Positions 10,401 through 20,818 are shown, numbered from the stretch's first letter. The stretch: 64,000 bases of DNA from Clostridium lentum (GCF_014287815.1 NZ_JACOOQ010000004.1:99801-163800); one strand, 5' to 3'. Notes: generated by a model from the sequence alone, not told the origin. A program made the numbers and translations.

Positions 10401-10551
10401 TTTTTTGAGCATTCTAGCAATTTTTAGTCAGTGTTTAAGGCTGTAAAAAATAAATTTAATTATTGGGAATAGTTGAATGAAGATAGATAATAATAAAAAA
10501 GTTATAAGATTTATCAGTTGATGAAAAATAAATAAAATATATAAATGAACT

Positions 10552-10607
10552 AGAACCTATAAGATAGACACTTATAAAATAGATTCTATCTATATAGGTT
10601 CTTTTTG
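10552..10607 (+). terminator. Intrinsic terminator before clpS
   Basis: Outer arms AGAACCTATA (10552-10561) and TATAGGTTCT (10593-10602) are perfectly complementary, with inner pairing AAGATAGA / TCTATCT and then TTTTT. It lies about 150 bases past the 43-aa ORF and may end that transcript or an unseen RNA. Confidence 0.7.
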
Positions 10608-10695
10608 TGTACAATAAATGTTGATATACATATTAAGTATTTAATATAATTATATTATAAATAATACATAATGCTTATTATTTGGAGGGGACTAT

Positions 10696-10995
10696 ATGGA
10701 ACATGATGTTGTAACTAAAGAAAAAGGTAAAATAAAAGTAAAGGAGCCTAAAAAATATAGTGTCATTATGGAAAATGATGATTTTACAACAATGGAATTT
10801 GTCATTGATGTATTGATGAGCGTGTTTAATAAAGATAGTGTAGAAGCTAATAGAATAATGCTTGATGTACATTCTAAAGGAAGAGGAGTAGTAGGAACTT
10901 ATCCATATGATATTGCTGTTACAAAAGTATCAATAGCAATGGATATGGCTAAAGAAGAAGGATTTCCCTTTATGATAACTATTGAGGAGGTTTAA
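10696..10995 (+). CDS. clpS: ClpS, adaptor for the ClpAP protease
   Basis: ATP-dependent Clp protease adaptor, 99 aa. ClpS delivers N-degron substrates to ClpA. The family core is plain: KYSVIMENDDFTTMEFVIDVL, the NDD-x-T-T-M substrate-pocket motif, then VEANRIMLDVHSKGRGVVGTYPYDIA containing the ClpA-contact helix and the conserved H-x-x-G-x-G. The Lys-rich N-terminal tail (about 1-20) is the flexible part that is threaded into ClpA. GGAGGGG precedes the start. clpA follows after 3 bases, an operon that matches adaptor and unfoldase. Confidence 0.95.
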   Translation: MEHDVVTKEKGKIKVKEPKKYSVIMENDDFTTMEFVIDVLMSVFNKDSVEANRIMLDVHSKGRGVVGTYPYDIAVTKVSIAMDMAKEEGFPFMITIEEV

Positions 10996-10998
10996 TGT

Positions 10999-13224
10999 AT
11001 GCAGGTGACAAAAGAAGTTAATGAAGTAATAGTTGCTGCAATTGAATATGCTAGAGAAAATAAGCATGAATATGTGACAGCTGAACACATATTATATAAA
11101 TGTACTTTTATAGAAAAAGTACAAAATGCCATGGAGAAATGTGGTGCAGATATTGAAAATTTAAGAAAAAATCTAAATGAATATTTTAATGAGTATATAA
11201 AGACTACAGAAAATACAGGTATTCAAGAAAGCTATAGTTTTCAGCAAGTGATATTAACATCTGGAGAGCAGGCTATGGCTTCTGGTAAAAATGTCATAGA
11301 AATTGAACATATTTTATCAGTTATATATATGATGGAAGATAGTTATGCTTTATATTTTTTAAATTTAGAGGGAATAGATAAAAGAAATCTTCTTTTTACT
11401 TTATGTCATAAAGAAGGGAATGTAAAGTCAGAAGAAGGTGGAGAAAAATCATCAAAAAATAAAGGTGAGCAAAAAGGCAGTAATAAATCTATAATTGAGA
11501 AGTATACTGTAAATTTAAATGAATTTGTTAAAGAGCAAGATAGTAATTTGCTTATAGGGCGTCAAGATATTTTAGATAGAACTATACAGATTCTATGCAG
11601 AAGAACTAAAAATAATCCTATTCATGTTGGAGAGCCAGGTGTAGGAAAGACATCTATAGTGTTAGGGCTTGCTAGACTTATTAATGAAGGTAAGGTTCCA
11701 GAAAAACTTAAGAACTCAGAAATATATTCTCTTGATATTGGTGGGTTATTGGCAGGAACTAAGTATAGAGGCGATTTTGAAGAGAGAATAAAAAAAGTGC
11801 TAGAGCAGATTAAGCATAGAGTTAATCCAATAGTTTATATTGATGAGATACACTCAATAGTAGGAGCAGGAGCTTTAGGTGGTGGTTCTTTAGATGCATC
11901 TAATCTTCTTAAGCCATATTTAATGGAAGGAAAGATAAAATTTATTGGTGCAACTACTTTTGATGAATATAAAAAACATTTTGAAAAGGACAAAGCTCTT
12001 ACAAGAAGATTTCAGACAGTGGAAGTAAAGGAGCCTAGCATTAACGAAACTGTTGAAATTATTAATGGAATTAAAAAGTCGTATGAAGAATATCATAATG
12101 TATCTTATACTGATAAGGCTATTGAAAGTGCAGTTATTTTAAGTAATAAGTATATAAATGATAAATTCTTACCGGATAAGGCTATTGATGTTATAGATGA
12201 AGCTGGTGCATCTATTTCTATGGAAAATAGTGAAGAAAGAACATTAATTGATGATGTTAAAATTGAAGAAATAATTTCAAAAATGTGTCATATTCCTAAG
12301 AAAACAGTTGAAAAGGATGAAATTGAAGCTTTAATGACTTTAGAAAATAAATTAAAGCTTAATATTTTTGGACAAAATGTTGCCATAGATGAAGTTGTAA
12401 AATGTATAAAGATGTCAAGAGCTGGACTTAAAGATGAAGGCAAACCTGTTGCTTCAATGCTTTTTGTCGGACCTACAGGTGTAGGGAAAACAGAAATATG
12501 CAGAGTGTTATCAAAGGAATTAGGGATAAAACTTATTAGATTTGATATGAGTGAATATGGTGAAAAGCATGCAGCATCTAAGCTTATTGGAGCGCCACCA
12601 GGTTATGTAGGGTATGAAGAGGGTGGACTACTTACGGATTCAGTCCGTAAGAATCCATATTCTGTATTACTATTAGATGAAATTGAAAAAGCTCACCCAG
12701 ATATTTTAAGTGTATTACTTCAGGTAATGGATTATGCTACACTTACAGATAACCAAGGTAGAAAAGCTGATTTTAGAAATGTAATACTAATTATGACTTC
12801 CAATGCAGGTGCCAAGGAAATTGGCAAAAATAAGGTAGGCTTTGGTGAAAGAGTAGTACAAGTAGAAGCCATCAAGGATGAAGTAAAACGATTCTTCACT
12901 CCAGAATTTAGAAATAGATTAGATAAAATTGTGGTATTTAACCATATAGATAAAGAAATGGCAAGAAATATAACTATAAAAGAAATCGGTTTATTTAAAG
13001 AACAATTATTAAGTAAAAATATAATATTAGAATTTGATGAGTCTGTTATAAATCATATAAGCAATGAAGGGGTTTCTAAAGAATATGGAGCAAGAGAAAT
13101 CAGTAGAATAATAAATTCAGAAATTAAGGCATTGTTAATTGATGAAGTATTGTTTGGTAGATTAAAAGATGGTGGAAAGGCTAAAGTTGTATTTAATGAT
13201 AGTAAATATGATATAGAGTTTTAG
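10999..13224 (+). CDS. clpA: ClpA, AAA+ unfoldase of the ClpAP protease
   Basis: 741 aa, close to the usual ClpA length. The order is: Clp N-domain (about 1-140); a Lys/Ser/Gly-rich linker (about 143-165); AAA-1 with Walker A GEPGVGKT at 211-218 and Walker B IVYIDEIHS; AAA-2 with Walker A GPTGVGKT at 491-498 and Walker B VLLLDEIEKAHPD; then the C-terminal D2-small domain. A VGF tripeptide at 613-615 matches the ClpP-docking loop (IGL/IGF/VGF). There is no UVR or long M-domain insertion, which separates it from ClpC/ClpB. It unfolds proteins and feeds them to ClpP; clpP is not in this window. The start is 8 bases after AGGAGG, which overlaps the end of clpS. Confidence 0.95.
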   Translation: MQVTKEVNEVIVAAIEYARENKHEYVTAEHILYKCTFIEKVQNAMEKCGADIENLRKNLNEYFNEYIKTTENTGIQESYSFQQVILTSGEQAMASGKNVIEIEHILSVIYMMEDSYALYFLNLEGIDKRNLLFTLCHKEGNVKSEEGGEKSSKNKGEQKGSNKSIIEKYTVNLNEFVKEQDSNLLIGRQDILDRTIQILCRRTKNNPIHVGEPGVGKTSIVLGLARLINEGKVPEKLKNSEIYSLDIGGLLAGTKYRGDFEERIKKVLEQIKHRVNPIVYIDEIHSIVGAGALGGGSLDASNLLKPYLMEGKIKFIGATTFDEYKKHFEKDKALTRRFQTVEVKEPSINETVEIINGIKKSYEEYHNVSYTDKAIESAVILSNKYINDKFLPDKAIDVIDEAGASISMENSEERTLIDDVKIEEIISKMCHIPKKTVEKDEIEALMTLENKLKLNIFGQNVAIDEVVKCIKMSRAGLKDEGKPVASMLFVGPTGVGKTEICRVLSKELGIKLIRFDMSEYGEKHAASKLIGAPPGYVGYEEGGLLTDSVRKNPYSVLLLDEIEKAHPDILSVLLQVMDYATLTDNQGRKADFRNVILIMTSNAGAKEIGKNKVGFGERVVQVEAIKDEVKRFFTPEFRNRLDKIVVFNHIDKEMARNITIKEIGLFKEQLLSKNIILEFDESVINHISNEGVSKEYGAREISRIINSEIKALLIDEVLFGRLKDGGKAKVVFNDSKYDIEF

Positions 13225-13262
13225 AAAATATAAAATTAACTATTTTTAAAGAAAAATTTTAT

Positions 13263-13290
13263 TGACAAAAAATATTTTATAGAATAATAT
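13263..13290 (+). promoter_or_regulatory. Candidate promoter of the valS T-box transcript
   Basis: TTGACA at 13263-13268 and TAATAT at 13285-13290 (16-base spacer), about 30 bases before the T-box stem I. Confidence 0.55.
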
Positions 13291-13317
13291 AAAAACAAAT
13301 AATATAAATTAAAAACT

Positions 13318-13607
13318 GTGATAAAGAGGAGTACGGATTAGGAAGTATTAAGAGAGGAAGGTCTTGGCTGAAAGCCTTCTATATAGAATATCCCGAAGGT
13401 AGCTTTTGAGTTTCTTTGCTGAAAGTTTAGTAATTAGTAGGCAAAGACGGCGTTCATAGCCGTTATTGAATTAAGAGCCCATAATAATGGCCAATATTTA
13501 TTTAGTATAGTTTAAAGTTGAAATGCTAAAATAGTATTGTGCCTGTGGGAATAAAGGTGGTACCGCGAGTCTTCGTCCTTTTTTAGGACTTAGGCTCTTT
13601 TTTATTT
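13318..13607 (+). ncRNA. T-box riboswitch, valine-type, upstream of valS
   Basis: Transcribed leader that senses uncharged tRNA. The near-universal T-box sequence is AAGGTGGTACCGCG (about 13554-13567). It overlaps a terminator stem in which GAGTC...GTCC pairs with AGGAC...GGCTC before a T-run (about 13566-13607). Stem I carries an AGAGAG-like segment and, on its 3' side, GAAG-GTA-GC. GTA at 13399-13401 is the candidate specifier, a valine codon, matching the downstream gene. The pheS T-box in this window has GAAG-TTC-GC in the equivalent place, which supports the reading. Confidence 0.93.
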
Positions 13608-13639
13608 GTACAATTTATTAAACTAAGGAGGTTTCTGTA

Positions 13640-16282
13640 ATGGAAGAAAAAAACAATTTACCTACCACGTATAATCCAAAAGAATTTGAAGAAAGAATTT
13701 ATAAAATTTGGGAAGAAAAGAAATATTTCACACCAGTAGTTGATAAGAGCAAAAAGCCTTTTTCAATTGTTATGCCACCGCCAAATATAACTGGTAGATT
13801 GCACTTAGGGCATGCATTAGACAATACTCTTCAAGATATGCTTATTAGATTTAAAAGAATGCAAGGATACTGTACTTTATGGTTACCAGGACAAGATCAT
13901 GCATCTATTGCTACAGAAGTTAAAGTTGAAAATGAGTTATTGAAGCAAGGATTAGTAAAAAAAGAAATGGGAAGAGAAGCTTTCCTTGAAAAAGTTTGGG
14001 AATGGTCTGATGAATATAGAGGTCATATAAGAGAACAACTTAAGAAGATGGGAGTATCTGCGGATTTCTCAAGAGAAGCGTTTACAATGGATGAAAATTT
14101 AAACAAAGCTGTAAGAACTGTCTTTGTTAAGTTATATAATGAAGGACTTATATATCAAGGAAACAGAATAACTAACTGGTGTCCTAAATGTACAACAGCA
14201 TTGTCAGATGCAGAAATAGAATACGAAGAAAAAGAAGGAAGCTTCTGGCACATAAATTATCCATTATCTGATGGTTCAGGATTCTTAGAAATAGCAACAA
14301 CAAGACCAGAAACATTATTAGGAGATACAGCAGTTGCTGTTAACCCAAATGATGATAGATTTAAACATTTAATTGGTAAGACATTAAAGTTACCGCTAAC
14401 TGATAGAGAAATACCAGTAGTTGGTGATGAATATGTTGATATAGAATTTGGAACTGGTGCTGTTAAAATAACTCCTGCACATGATCCAAATGATTTTGAA
14501 GTTGGTAAGAGACATAACCTTCCACAAATAAGAGTTATGGATGACCATGGTATAATAAATGAATTAGGTGGAAAATATCAAGGGCTTGATAGATATGAAG
14601 CTAGAAAACAAATGGTTGAAGATTTAGACAAATTAGGTCTATTAGTTAAGATAAAACCGCATACTCATAATGTTGGAACACATGATAGATGTGGAACAGT
14701 TATTGAACCAATAATATCTAAGCAATGGTATGTTAAGATGGAATCTTTAGCTAAGCCAGCTATTGAAGCTGTAAGAGGGGGAAAAACTAAATTTGTTCCA
14801 GAAAGATTTGATAAAATCTACTTCAACTGGATGGAAAATATTCAAGATTGGTGTATATCAAGACAATTATGGTGGGGACATAGAATACCAGTTTACTACT
14901 GTAATGATTGTGGACATATGATGGTTGAAGTTGATGCACCATGTAAATGTTCAAAATGCGAAAGCACTAATTTAAGACAAGAAGATGACGTTCTTGATAC
15001 ATGGTTCTCATCTGCACTTTGGCCTTTCTCAACTTTAGGATGGCCTAATAAAACAGAAGATTTAGAATACTTCTATCCAACTAACGTTCTTGTTACAGGA
15101 TACGATATAATCTTCTTCTGGGTAGCTAGAATGATATTCTCAGGGATTCATAATATGGGAGAAACTCCATTTGATACAGTATTAATCCACGGTATTATAA
15201 GAGACTCTCAAGGTAGAAAGATGAGTAAGTCACTTGGTAATGGAGTAGATCCATTAGAAGTTATTGAAGAATATGGTGCTGATGCCTTAAGATTTATGCT
15301 TGTAACAGGTAATTCACCAGGAAATGATATAAGATATATTCCTGAAAGAGTTGAAGCAGCAAGAAACTTTGCTAACAAAATGTGGAATGCATCAAGATTC
15401 GTTATGATGAACTTAGATAAAGAAGTTATGGCTAAATATGCTGAATGCAAAGAATATAGCTTAGCTGATAAATGGATTTTATCTCAAATGAATACTCTTG
15501 TTAAAGAAGTAACTGAAAATATGGAAAAATACGAATTAGGAATAGCACTTCAAAAAGTTTATGACTTTATGTGGACTGAATTCTGTGATTGGTATATAGA
15601 ACTTGTTAAACCAGTATTCTTCAGCGATGATGAAAAGCAAAAAGGAATAGTATACAACGTATTATATACTGTATTAACTACAGGATTAAAATTATTACAT
15701 CCAGTAATGCCATTCATTACAGAAGAAATATATACTACTTTAACTGATGGTGAATCAATAACTATCTCAACTTGGCCAAAATTCAACGAAAGATTAGTTG
15801 ATGCTAAGGCTGAAAAAGATATGGAATACATCATAGAAGCTATTAAATCTTTAAGAAATGTTAGAGCTGAAATGAATGTACCACCATCAAGAAAAGCTAA
15901 AGTAATAAGCTATATTAATGATGAAGCTAGAGATGCATTTAATGCAGGTACAGCTTATATTGAAAAATTAGCTTCAGCTTCAGATGTTGAATTTATAAAT
16001 GATAAAGCATTAGTTCCTGAAAATGCTGTATCAGTAGTAGTTAAAGGTGGAGAATTATTTATGCCACTACTTGACCTAGTTGATAAGGAAAAGGAACTTG
16101 AAAGATTAAATAAAGAAAAGAGCAAACTTGAAGGTGAAATAACTAGAATAGAAAAGAAACTTTCTAATGCAGGATTTGTTGCAAAAGCTCCAGAGGCTGT
16201 AGTAGAAGGTGAAAAAGCAAAAATGGCTAAATATCAAGAAATGCTTGATGCTGTTTTAGTTAGAATAGATACTTTAAAATAG
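13640..16282 (+). CDS. valS: Valyl-tRNA synthetase
   Basis: Class I aminoacyl-tRNA synthetase, 880 aa, a full-length ValRS that charges tRNA-Val. HIGH motif HLGH at 55-58 inside [20 protein letters not shown] at 527-531. Between them lies the CP1 editing domain (about 190-350, with [13 protein letters not shown]), which removes mischarged Thr. The anticodon-binding domain follows (about 610-760). The last 65 residues form the ValRS C-terminal coiled coil ([19 protein letters not shown]). AAGGAGG precedes the start. Controlled by the T-box immediately upstream; ends at a strong hairpin. Confidence 0.98.
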   Translation: MEEKNNLPTTYNPKEFEERIYKIWEEKKYFTPVVDKSKKPFSIVMPPPNITGRLHLGHALDNTLQDMLIRFKRMQGYCTLWLPGQDHASIATEVKVENELLKQGLVKKEMGREAFLEKVWEWSDEYRGHIREQLKKMGVSADFSREAFTMDENLNKAVRTVFVKLYNEGLIYQGNRITNWCPKCTTALSDAEIEYEEKEGSFWHINYPLSDGSGFLEIATTRPETLLGDTAVAVNPNDDRFKHLIGKTLKLPLTDREIPVVGDEYVDIEFGTGAVKITPAHDPNDFEVGKRHNLPQIRVMDDHGIINELGGKYQGLDRYEARKQMVEDLDKLGLLVKIKPHTHNVGTHDRCGTVIEPIISKQWYVKMESLAKPAIEAVRGGKTKFVPERFDKIYFNWMENIQDWCISRQLWWGHRIPVYYCNDCGHMMVEVDAPCKCSKCESTNLRQEDDVLDTWFSSALWPFSTLGWPNKTEDLEYFYPTNVLVTGYDIIFFWVARMIFSGIHNMGETPFDTVLIHGIIRDSQGRKMSKSLGNGVDPLEVIEEYGADALRFMLVTGNSPGNDIRYIPERVEAARNFANKMWNASRFVMMNLDKEVMAKYAECKEYSLADKWILSQMNTLVKEVTENMEKYELGIALQKVYDFMWTEFCDWYIELVKPVFFSDDEKQKGIVYNVLYTVLTTGLKLLHPVMPFITEEIYTTLTDGESITISTWPKFNERLVDAKAEKDMEYIIEAIKSLRNVRAEMNVPPSRKAKVISYINDEARDAFNAGTAYIEKLASASDVEFINDKALVPENAVSVVVKGGELFMPLLDLVDKEKELERLNKEKSKLEGEITRIEKKLSNAGFVAKAPEAVVEGEKAKMAKYQEMLDAVLVRIDTLK

Positions 16283-16287
16283 TTTAT

Positions 16288-16325
16288 AAAAAATGGATAT
16301 CTACGTTGGTAGATGTCCATTTTTT
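16288..16325 (+). terminator. Intrinsic terminator after valS
   Basis: A 17-bp stem (AAAAAATGGATATCTAC with GTAGATGTCCATTTTTT, one G-T pair) and loop GTTG, ending in T. Confidence 0.9.
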
Positions 16326-16444
16326 GTAAGGAAAATTTAAGATGAATCTGTTAAATAGTAGAGCAGTAAATTTTGCATTTTTGTTAATTATACATTATAT
16401 TTAAATAAAGGTGAAAATAAAAAATAAAATTTTGGGGTGGTTTG

Positions 16445-17746
16445 ATGAAATACCAAGAAGCAATAAAATATATAACAGAAGTAGGGAATTTTGGCTCTAA
16501 TTATGGCTTAGAAAGAACATATAAATTATTGGAATTTCTTGATAATCCTCATGGGAAACTAAAAATAATCCATGTAGCAGGGACAAATGGTAAGGGGTCT
16601 ACCACGGCAATGATTACTTCTATGTTAAAGGAAGCTGGATATAAAGTAGGCATGTACACTTCTCCATTCTTAGAAGAATTTGAAGAGAGAATTCAAATTA
16701 ATGGGAATAATATACCTAAGGAAAAACTTGCACAGCTTATGACAAAGATTAAGTATGCTGTAGATAAGGTGATAGAAGAGGGGTATAATCATCCTACGGA
16801 GTTTGAAATAATAACAGCATTGATGTTTTTATATTTTGCTACTGAAAAGGTGGATTTTGCAGTAGTGGAAGTAGGCCTTGGAGGAAGACTTGATTCTACC
16901 AATGTAATAACACCTATCTTGTCTGTAATTACTTCTATAAGTTTTGATCATACAAATCTTTTAGGAAATACCTTAGAAGAAATTGCTAGAGAAAAGGCTG
17001 GTATAATTAAGGCAGGTATACCCACTTTAATATATCCTCAAGAAGAGATAGTAAAAAAAGTGCTGAGCGAAAAATGTGAGGAGTTAGGTGCAAAGCTTTA
17101 TAAGATAAATAAAGATGATGCAAAATTAGTTGAGATAATTAAGGAAGATAAGATATATCAGCTAGTAAAGGTGAAGTTAGATGATGAATATGATGTTAAG
17201 CTTCCACTATTAGGTGAGCATCAGATTTTAAATTTAGCAGTGGCTTTGAAGGCCTTAGAAATTATTAAAGATAAAGCAGCAAAGTTAAGTAAGGAAAGTA
17301 TAATAAAAGCCCTGTCAGAAGTTAGATGGAATGGAAGACTAGAAGTAATGAGTAATGAGCCATGTGTTGTAATAGATGGAGCACATAATATTCAGGGAAT
17401 AACGCAACTTGATAAAAATATTAAAAAATATTTTAAATATGATGATTTATATTTAATATTAGGAATATTAGCAGATAAAGACGTTGATTATATGGTTAAG
17501 GTTATTACTCCTCAAGCAAAGAAGGTCTTTACAGTAACACCTAATTCAATAAGAGCTGAAACATCAGAAGAGTTAATGGGAGTGGTAAAGAAATATAATC
17601 AGGATTGTCAAGCTTATAGTGATTATAAAAATGCTTTTGAAGATGCTTTAAAGCTTTGCAAGAAGGATGATTTACTGCTTATAAGTGGTTCATTATATAT
17701 GATAGGTGAAATGAGAGGAATAATAAAAAAACATTTTAGTAAATAA
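16445..17746 (+). CDS. folC: Folylpolyglutamate/dihydrofolate synthase
   Basis: Mur-ligase-family enzyme, 433 aa, which adds glutamate to folates and in many bacteria also to dihydropteroate. P-loop in IHVAGTNGKGSTTAMI (about 40-55), the family motif YTSPFLEEFEERIQING, then GLGGRLDSTN and FDHTNLLG of the central ATPase, and the C-terminal Mur ligase domain with IDGAHN at about 313-318. I start at the ATG at 16445, 4 bases past GGGGTGG; a TTG in the preceding codon is less likely. In many Firmicutes folC follows valS, as here, although a terminator separates them, so it probably has its own promoter. Confidence 0.95.
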   Translation: MKYQEAIKYITEVGNFGSNYGLERTYKLLEFLDNPHGKLKIIHVAGTNGKGSTTAMITSMLKEAGYKVGMYTSPFLEEFEERIQINGNNIPKEKLAQLMTKIKYAVDKVIEEGYNHPTEFEIITALMFLYFATEKVDFAVVEVGLGGRLDSTNVITPILSVITSISFDHTNLLGNTLEEIAREKAGIIKAGIPTLIYPQEEIVKKVLSEKCEELGAKLYKINKDDAKLVEIIKEDKIYQLVKVKLDDEYDVKLPLLGEHQILNLAVALKALEIIKDKAAKLSKESIIKALSEVRWNGRLEVMSNEPCVVIDGAHNIQGITQLDKNIKKYFKYDDLYLILGILADKDVDYMVKVITPQAKKVFTVTPNSIRAETSEELMGVVKKYNQDCQAYSDYKNAFEDALKLCKKDDLLLISGSLYMIGEMRGIIKKHFSK

Positions 17747-17833
17747 TACTTTGTTTACTAAAATTCACTAATATAGTATACTGATATAAAAAAATATATT
17801 AAATAAATATGTTCAATTTGAGGAGGCAAAAAT

Positions 17834-18544
17834 ATGGCAGCACATTTACATATTATGGCTAAGGAAGGCTCTATAGCAGAAACAGTATTATTACCAGGAG
17901 ACCCTTTAAGAGCTAAATTTATAGCAGAAAACTTTTTAGAAGATGTAGTTTGTTATAATGAAGTAAGAGGAATGTATGGATATACTGGAACCTATAAAGG
18001 AAAGAGAGTTTCAGTGCAAGGAACAGGAATGGGATTACCATCACATTCTATTTATGTAAATGAACTAATTAAATTCTATGGAGCAAAGAGACTAATTAGA
18101 ATAGGTTCAGCTGGATCTATAAATGACAATGTAAACGTAAGGGATTTAGTTTTAGCTCAAAGTGCATCAACGAATTCAGGAATTAACAAAAGAAGATTCC
18201 AAGGACTAGATTATGCACCAACAGCCAACTTTGAGCTATTATATGATGCATATAATATTGCTAAAAATAAAGGTGTTAATGTAAAAGTAGGAAATGTATT
18301 ATCTAGTGATTTATTCTATGATGATACAAATGGGTTTGGAGCTAAGAATTGGGCAGAGTATGGCTGTCTTGCTATTGAAATGGAAACAGCAGAGCTTTAT
18401 ACATTAGCTGCTAAATATAATGTTGAAGCACTTTCAATATTAACTATATCTGATCATGTATTTAGAGGAGAAGAAACATCTCCAGAAGAAAGACAAAATA
18501 CATTTACTGATATGATGGAAGTAGCTTTACAATTAATAAAATAA
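17834..18544 (+). CDS. deoD: Purine-nucleoside phosphorylase, DeoD type
   Basis: Hexameric (NP-I family) purine nucleoside phosphorylase, 236 aa, the usual DeoD length. It cleaves purine (deoxy)nucleosides with phosphate to base plus (deoxy)ribose-1-phosphate. Motifs include the N-terminal [14 protein letters not shown] phosphate loop, [24 protein letters not shown] and [18 protein letters not shown] with the ribose-binding MET, followed by ILTISDHV, whose Asp activates the purine. GAGGAGG precedes the ATG. It sits 87 bases after folC and ends at a terminator; the role is nucleoside salvage. Confidence 0.96.
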   Translation: MAAHLHIMAKEGSIAETVLLPGDPLRAKFIAENFLEDVVCYNEVRGMYGYTGTYKGKRVSVQGTGMGLPSHSIYVNELIKFYGAKRLIRIGSAGSINDNVNVRDLVLAQSASTNSGINKRRFQGLDYAPTANFELLYDAYNIAKNKGVNVKVGNVLSSDLFYDDTNGFGAKNWAEYGCLAIEMETAELYTLAAKYNVEALSILTISDHVFRGEETSPEERQNTFTDMMEVALQLIK

Positions 18545-18552
18545 ACTTTAAT

Positions 18553-18589
18553 ACAAAAAAAGATGATTTTATATATCATCTTTTTTTGT
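18553..18589. terminator. Bidirectional terminator after deoD
   Basis: Perfect stem ACAAAAAAAGATGAT / ATCATCTTTTTTTGT around a 7-base loop, between convergent genes. Confidence 0.9.
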
Positions 18590-18592
18590 ATA

Positions 18593-19033
18593 TTATGATT
18601 TTATTTTATTTTTAATATTAATGAACATTGATAGATATTTATTAGATTTAGCATTTTGTGTTTTTGAAATAGTAAAGCAATAAAGAATACAATTAAGAAT
18701 TGAAACAAAACCACTAATAATAACACCTACTTTTAGAGAAAGATTAATTATAGTTCTTTGAGAAGAGTATAATTTTTTATTTCTTTCGTAATCTTCAATT
18801 AGGAAATTATTTACTCCATCAATAAAAGCTCTATAATCATTTTCAGAAATTTCCTCTCTATTCATAAATTCATTGTAATATTTAATATATTTTTCTTCTT
18901 CAGTATTTACAACGTCTAATACTGTATCTATATGGCTTATAAATACAGAATTAAGCACCTTATAGCCTACGAATAAAAATGTACAAAATATTAAACATGC
19001 AATAATTCTAAATATAATTTTAAAAGTTTTCAC
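18593..19033 (-). CDS. Hypothetical protein with two membrane segments
   Basis: 146 aa from a GTG start with AGGGAG upstream. One hydrophobic helix lies at about residues 7-32 (FRIIACLIFCTFLFVGYKVL) and another at about 100-125 (VGVIISGFVSILNCILYCF). Between them is a charged, Glu/Tyr/Asn-rich loop of about 65 residues. The loop probably faces outside with both ends inside, or the reverse; the sequence does not settle it. No recognisable family. Single gene convergent with deoD. A possible decayed relative lies on the opposite strand upstream (19155-19268). Confidence 0.65.
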   Translation of the reverse strand: MKTFKIIFRIIACLIFCTFLFVGYKVLNSVFISHIDTVLDVVNTEEEKYIKYYNEFMNREEISENDYRAFIDGVNNFLIEDYERNKKLYSSQRTIINLSLKVGVIISGFVSILNCILYCFTISKTQNAKSNKYLSMFINIKNKIKS

Positions 19034-19154
19034 ATTTATTCTCCCTAAGTTTTAATATTTTCCACTATATTATCGGTTAATATATGAAAAAATTAATATT
19101 AAATTTATTAATAATTTTAATTTTTTTAGTTAATATATTTAAGTAAAGGGAGAA

Positions 19155-19268
19155 GTGAAAATATTAAAAGTGCATTTAAAAATATAAGTGATATTTTTAT
19201 AATATTTATTTCTTGTATTACTATGTATAATAGGTTATAAATATGGAGTTATTAATGTAAAAAAGTAG
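19155..19268 (+). pseudogene. Possible decayed remnant of a small membrane-protein gene
   Basis: In the 379-base gap before the propeller gene, AAAGGGAGAA is followed by GTG and a short reading that begins VKILKVHLK. After two frame changes it continues hydrophobically and ends IIGYKYGVINVKK-stop. This resembles the start of the divergent neighbour (MKTFKIIFRI..., LFVGYKVLNSV). I read it as a frameshifted relic of a paralogue; the similarity is short and judged by eye. Nothing else is recognised in this gap apart from AT-rich DNA. Confidence 0.3.
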
Positions 19269-19412
19269 TTATAATGATATTTAATAATATATTATATATG
19301 TATAATAAATAAAATAAAAAGACAATCTTCTAAAAAGTATTACAAATAGCACCCATTAAAAGGATACAACATATAATGAAATTACAGTGTATCTTTTAAA
19401 GGAGGTGTAATA

Positions 19413-20288
19413 TTGAAATCATTAATTCTATGCACAACAGCAAGTGATTCAATTTGTAAACTAGTATTAGATAGCTTAGATATGAAAAAAATAAGGTTAA
19501 AACATTGCGATAAACCAGTTGGGCCACATGGTATAAGGTCATATTCAGATACTGTTATTACAGCGAATAGTTATAATGATTCTGTATCTTTTTTTTATGG
19601 TGAAAATCTTATTGAGGACAAGGTTATAAGTGTTGGGCCAAAGCCAAATGATTTATTAATGCATGATTATAAAGTTTATGTAATTTGTGGAGAGTCTAAT
19701 TCAATGGTTATATATGACCTTAAGGAAGATAAAAGTATAGGTGAAGTAGCTACTGAAAGTTGGCCGCATAGTATTGACATGGATTTTAATAATAAATTAT
19801 TATTTGTGTCAAACTTGGAAAGTGATAGTATTACAGTAATATCCATGGATAATTATGATACTGTTGAAAATATTCAAGTGCCGGAATATCCTACAAAAAT
19901 AAGGGTATCCAATGATAAAAAGAGGATTTATATCTGTTGCAGTTATTTAGGAAAAGATAAACGAGGATATATAGATGTAATTAATATTGGTAATTTTCAA
20001 AAAATAGCAAGGATTATGGTTGGATATTCACCAATAGATATGATTGAAGATGATGATAATATTTATGTTTCTAATTTTACCGATGGAACAATTAGTGTAA
20101 TAGCCAAAAGAACATATATGGTAGAAAAGGTTATTTATGTAGGTGGAATGCCAAAGGGAATTTTTAAGTATGGATCAGTGTTATATGTAGCTGATTATTT
20201 AAAGAGTAAACTTATTTTAATTGAAGATGATAAAGTAATAAAAGTCATAGCAATCGAGTCTGAACCCAATGCCATGACTTTATTTTAA
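19413..20288 (+). CDS. YncE-like beta-propeller protein
   Basis: 291 aa from a TTG start, well supported by AAAGGAGGTG 5 bases upstream. The protein consists of repeated blades of the YncE/YVTN type, for example HSIDMDFNNKLLFVSNLESD, TKIRVSNDKKRIYICCSYLG and DMIEDDDNIYVSNFTDGTIS, followed by GIFKYGSVLYVADYLKSK. There is no signal peptide, so it is likely cytoplasmic. YncE-like propellers bind ligands or proteins; no catalytic motif is visible and I cannot name the ligand. It overlaps the end of the convergent DUF4364 gene by 4 bases. Confidence 0.8.
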   Translation: MKSLILCTTASDSICKLVLDSLDMKKIRLKHCDKPVGPHGIRSYSDTVITANSYNDSVSFFYGENLIEDKVISVGPKPNDLLMHDYKVYVICGESNSMVIYDLKEDKSIGEVATESWPHSIDMDFNNKLLFVSNLESDSITVISMDNYDTVENIQVPEYPTKIRVSNDKKRIYICCSYLGKDKRGYIDVINIGNFQKIARIMVGYSPIDMIEDDDNIYVSNFTDGTISVIAKRTYMVEKVIYVGGMPKGIFKYGSVLYVADYLKSKLILIEDDKVIKVIAIESEPNAMTLF

Positions 20289-20818
20289 TCATTGTCATCA
20301 AATAAGCTTTGAATTATTTTTGTATAAATAGTAGAAGGATCATCTTTCCATTTTGAACATAAAGAATTGGCTTGTTTTTTGCTAGGAACAGATACCTTTA
20401 AATCAATTAATAAGCTTTCATCTTCAAAGGCTCTTAAATTTACAATATAGGAATCATTATTATCAATGGTATAATCGCTATAAATTGTCAGCTCCTTTTT
20501 TATATTTTCAATAGTTGCGGAGATATAATTATTGATTATATCTCTTTTTATTGGAGCAATCCTGTCGGTGAAAAATGATAAAACATTTTCTCCTTTATCA
20601 GTTATGGAAATTAATTTTTTCTCATTTTTTTCAATATACTTTACAAAGTTAGAATATTCTAACTCGCTTATGTATTGTTGAAGAGTAAAGTAATTTATAA
20701 AGTTATTTTCTAAAATTATTTCTGTTAACTGTGTATTTGAAATGGGTTGTTTTAATGATTTTATAACATATAAAACTAAAAGTTTATTTTCTGCTAGTTC
20801 TGCTGAGTTTTCGTACAT
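20285..20818 (-). CDS. DUF4364 family protein, winged-helix-like
   Basis: 177 aa. The N-terminal half (about 8-85) reads as a winged helix: ENKLLVLYVIKSLKQPISNTQLTEII, then TLQQYISELEYSNFVKYIE, then the wing KLISITDKGENVLSFF. The C-terminal half (about 90-177) is an alpha/beta region. This layout matches DUF4364, a clostridial family thought to be PadR/MarR-like; DNA binding is inferred. GGAGG precedes the start. Monocistronic, converging on the propeller gene. Confidence 0.75.
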   Translation of the reverse strand: MYENSAELAENKLLVLYVIKSLKQPISNTQLTEIILENNFINYFTLQQYISELEYSNFVKYIEKNEKKLISITDKGENVLSFFTDRIAPIKRDIINNYISATIENIKKELTIYSDYTIDNNDSYIVNLRAFEDESLLIDLKVSVPSKKQANSLCSKWKDDPSTIYTKIIQSLFDDND

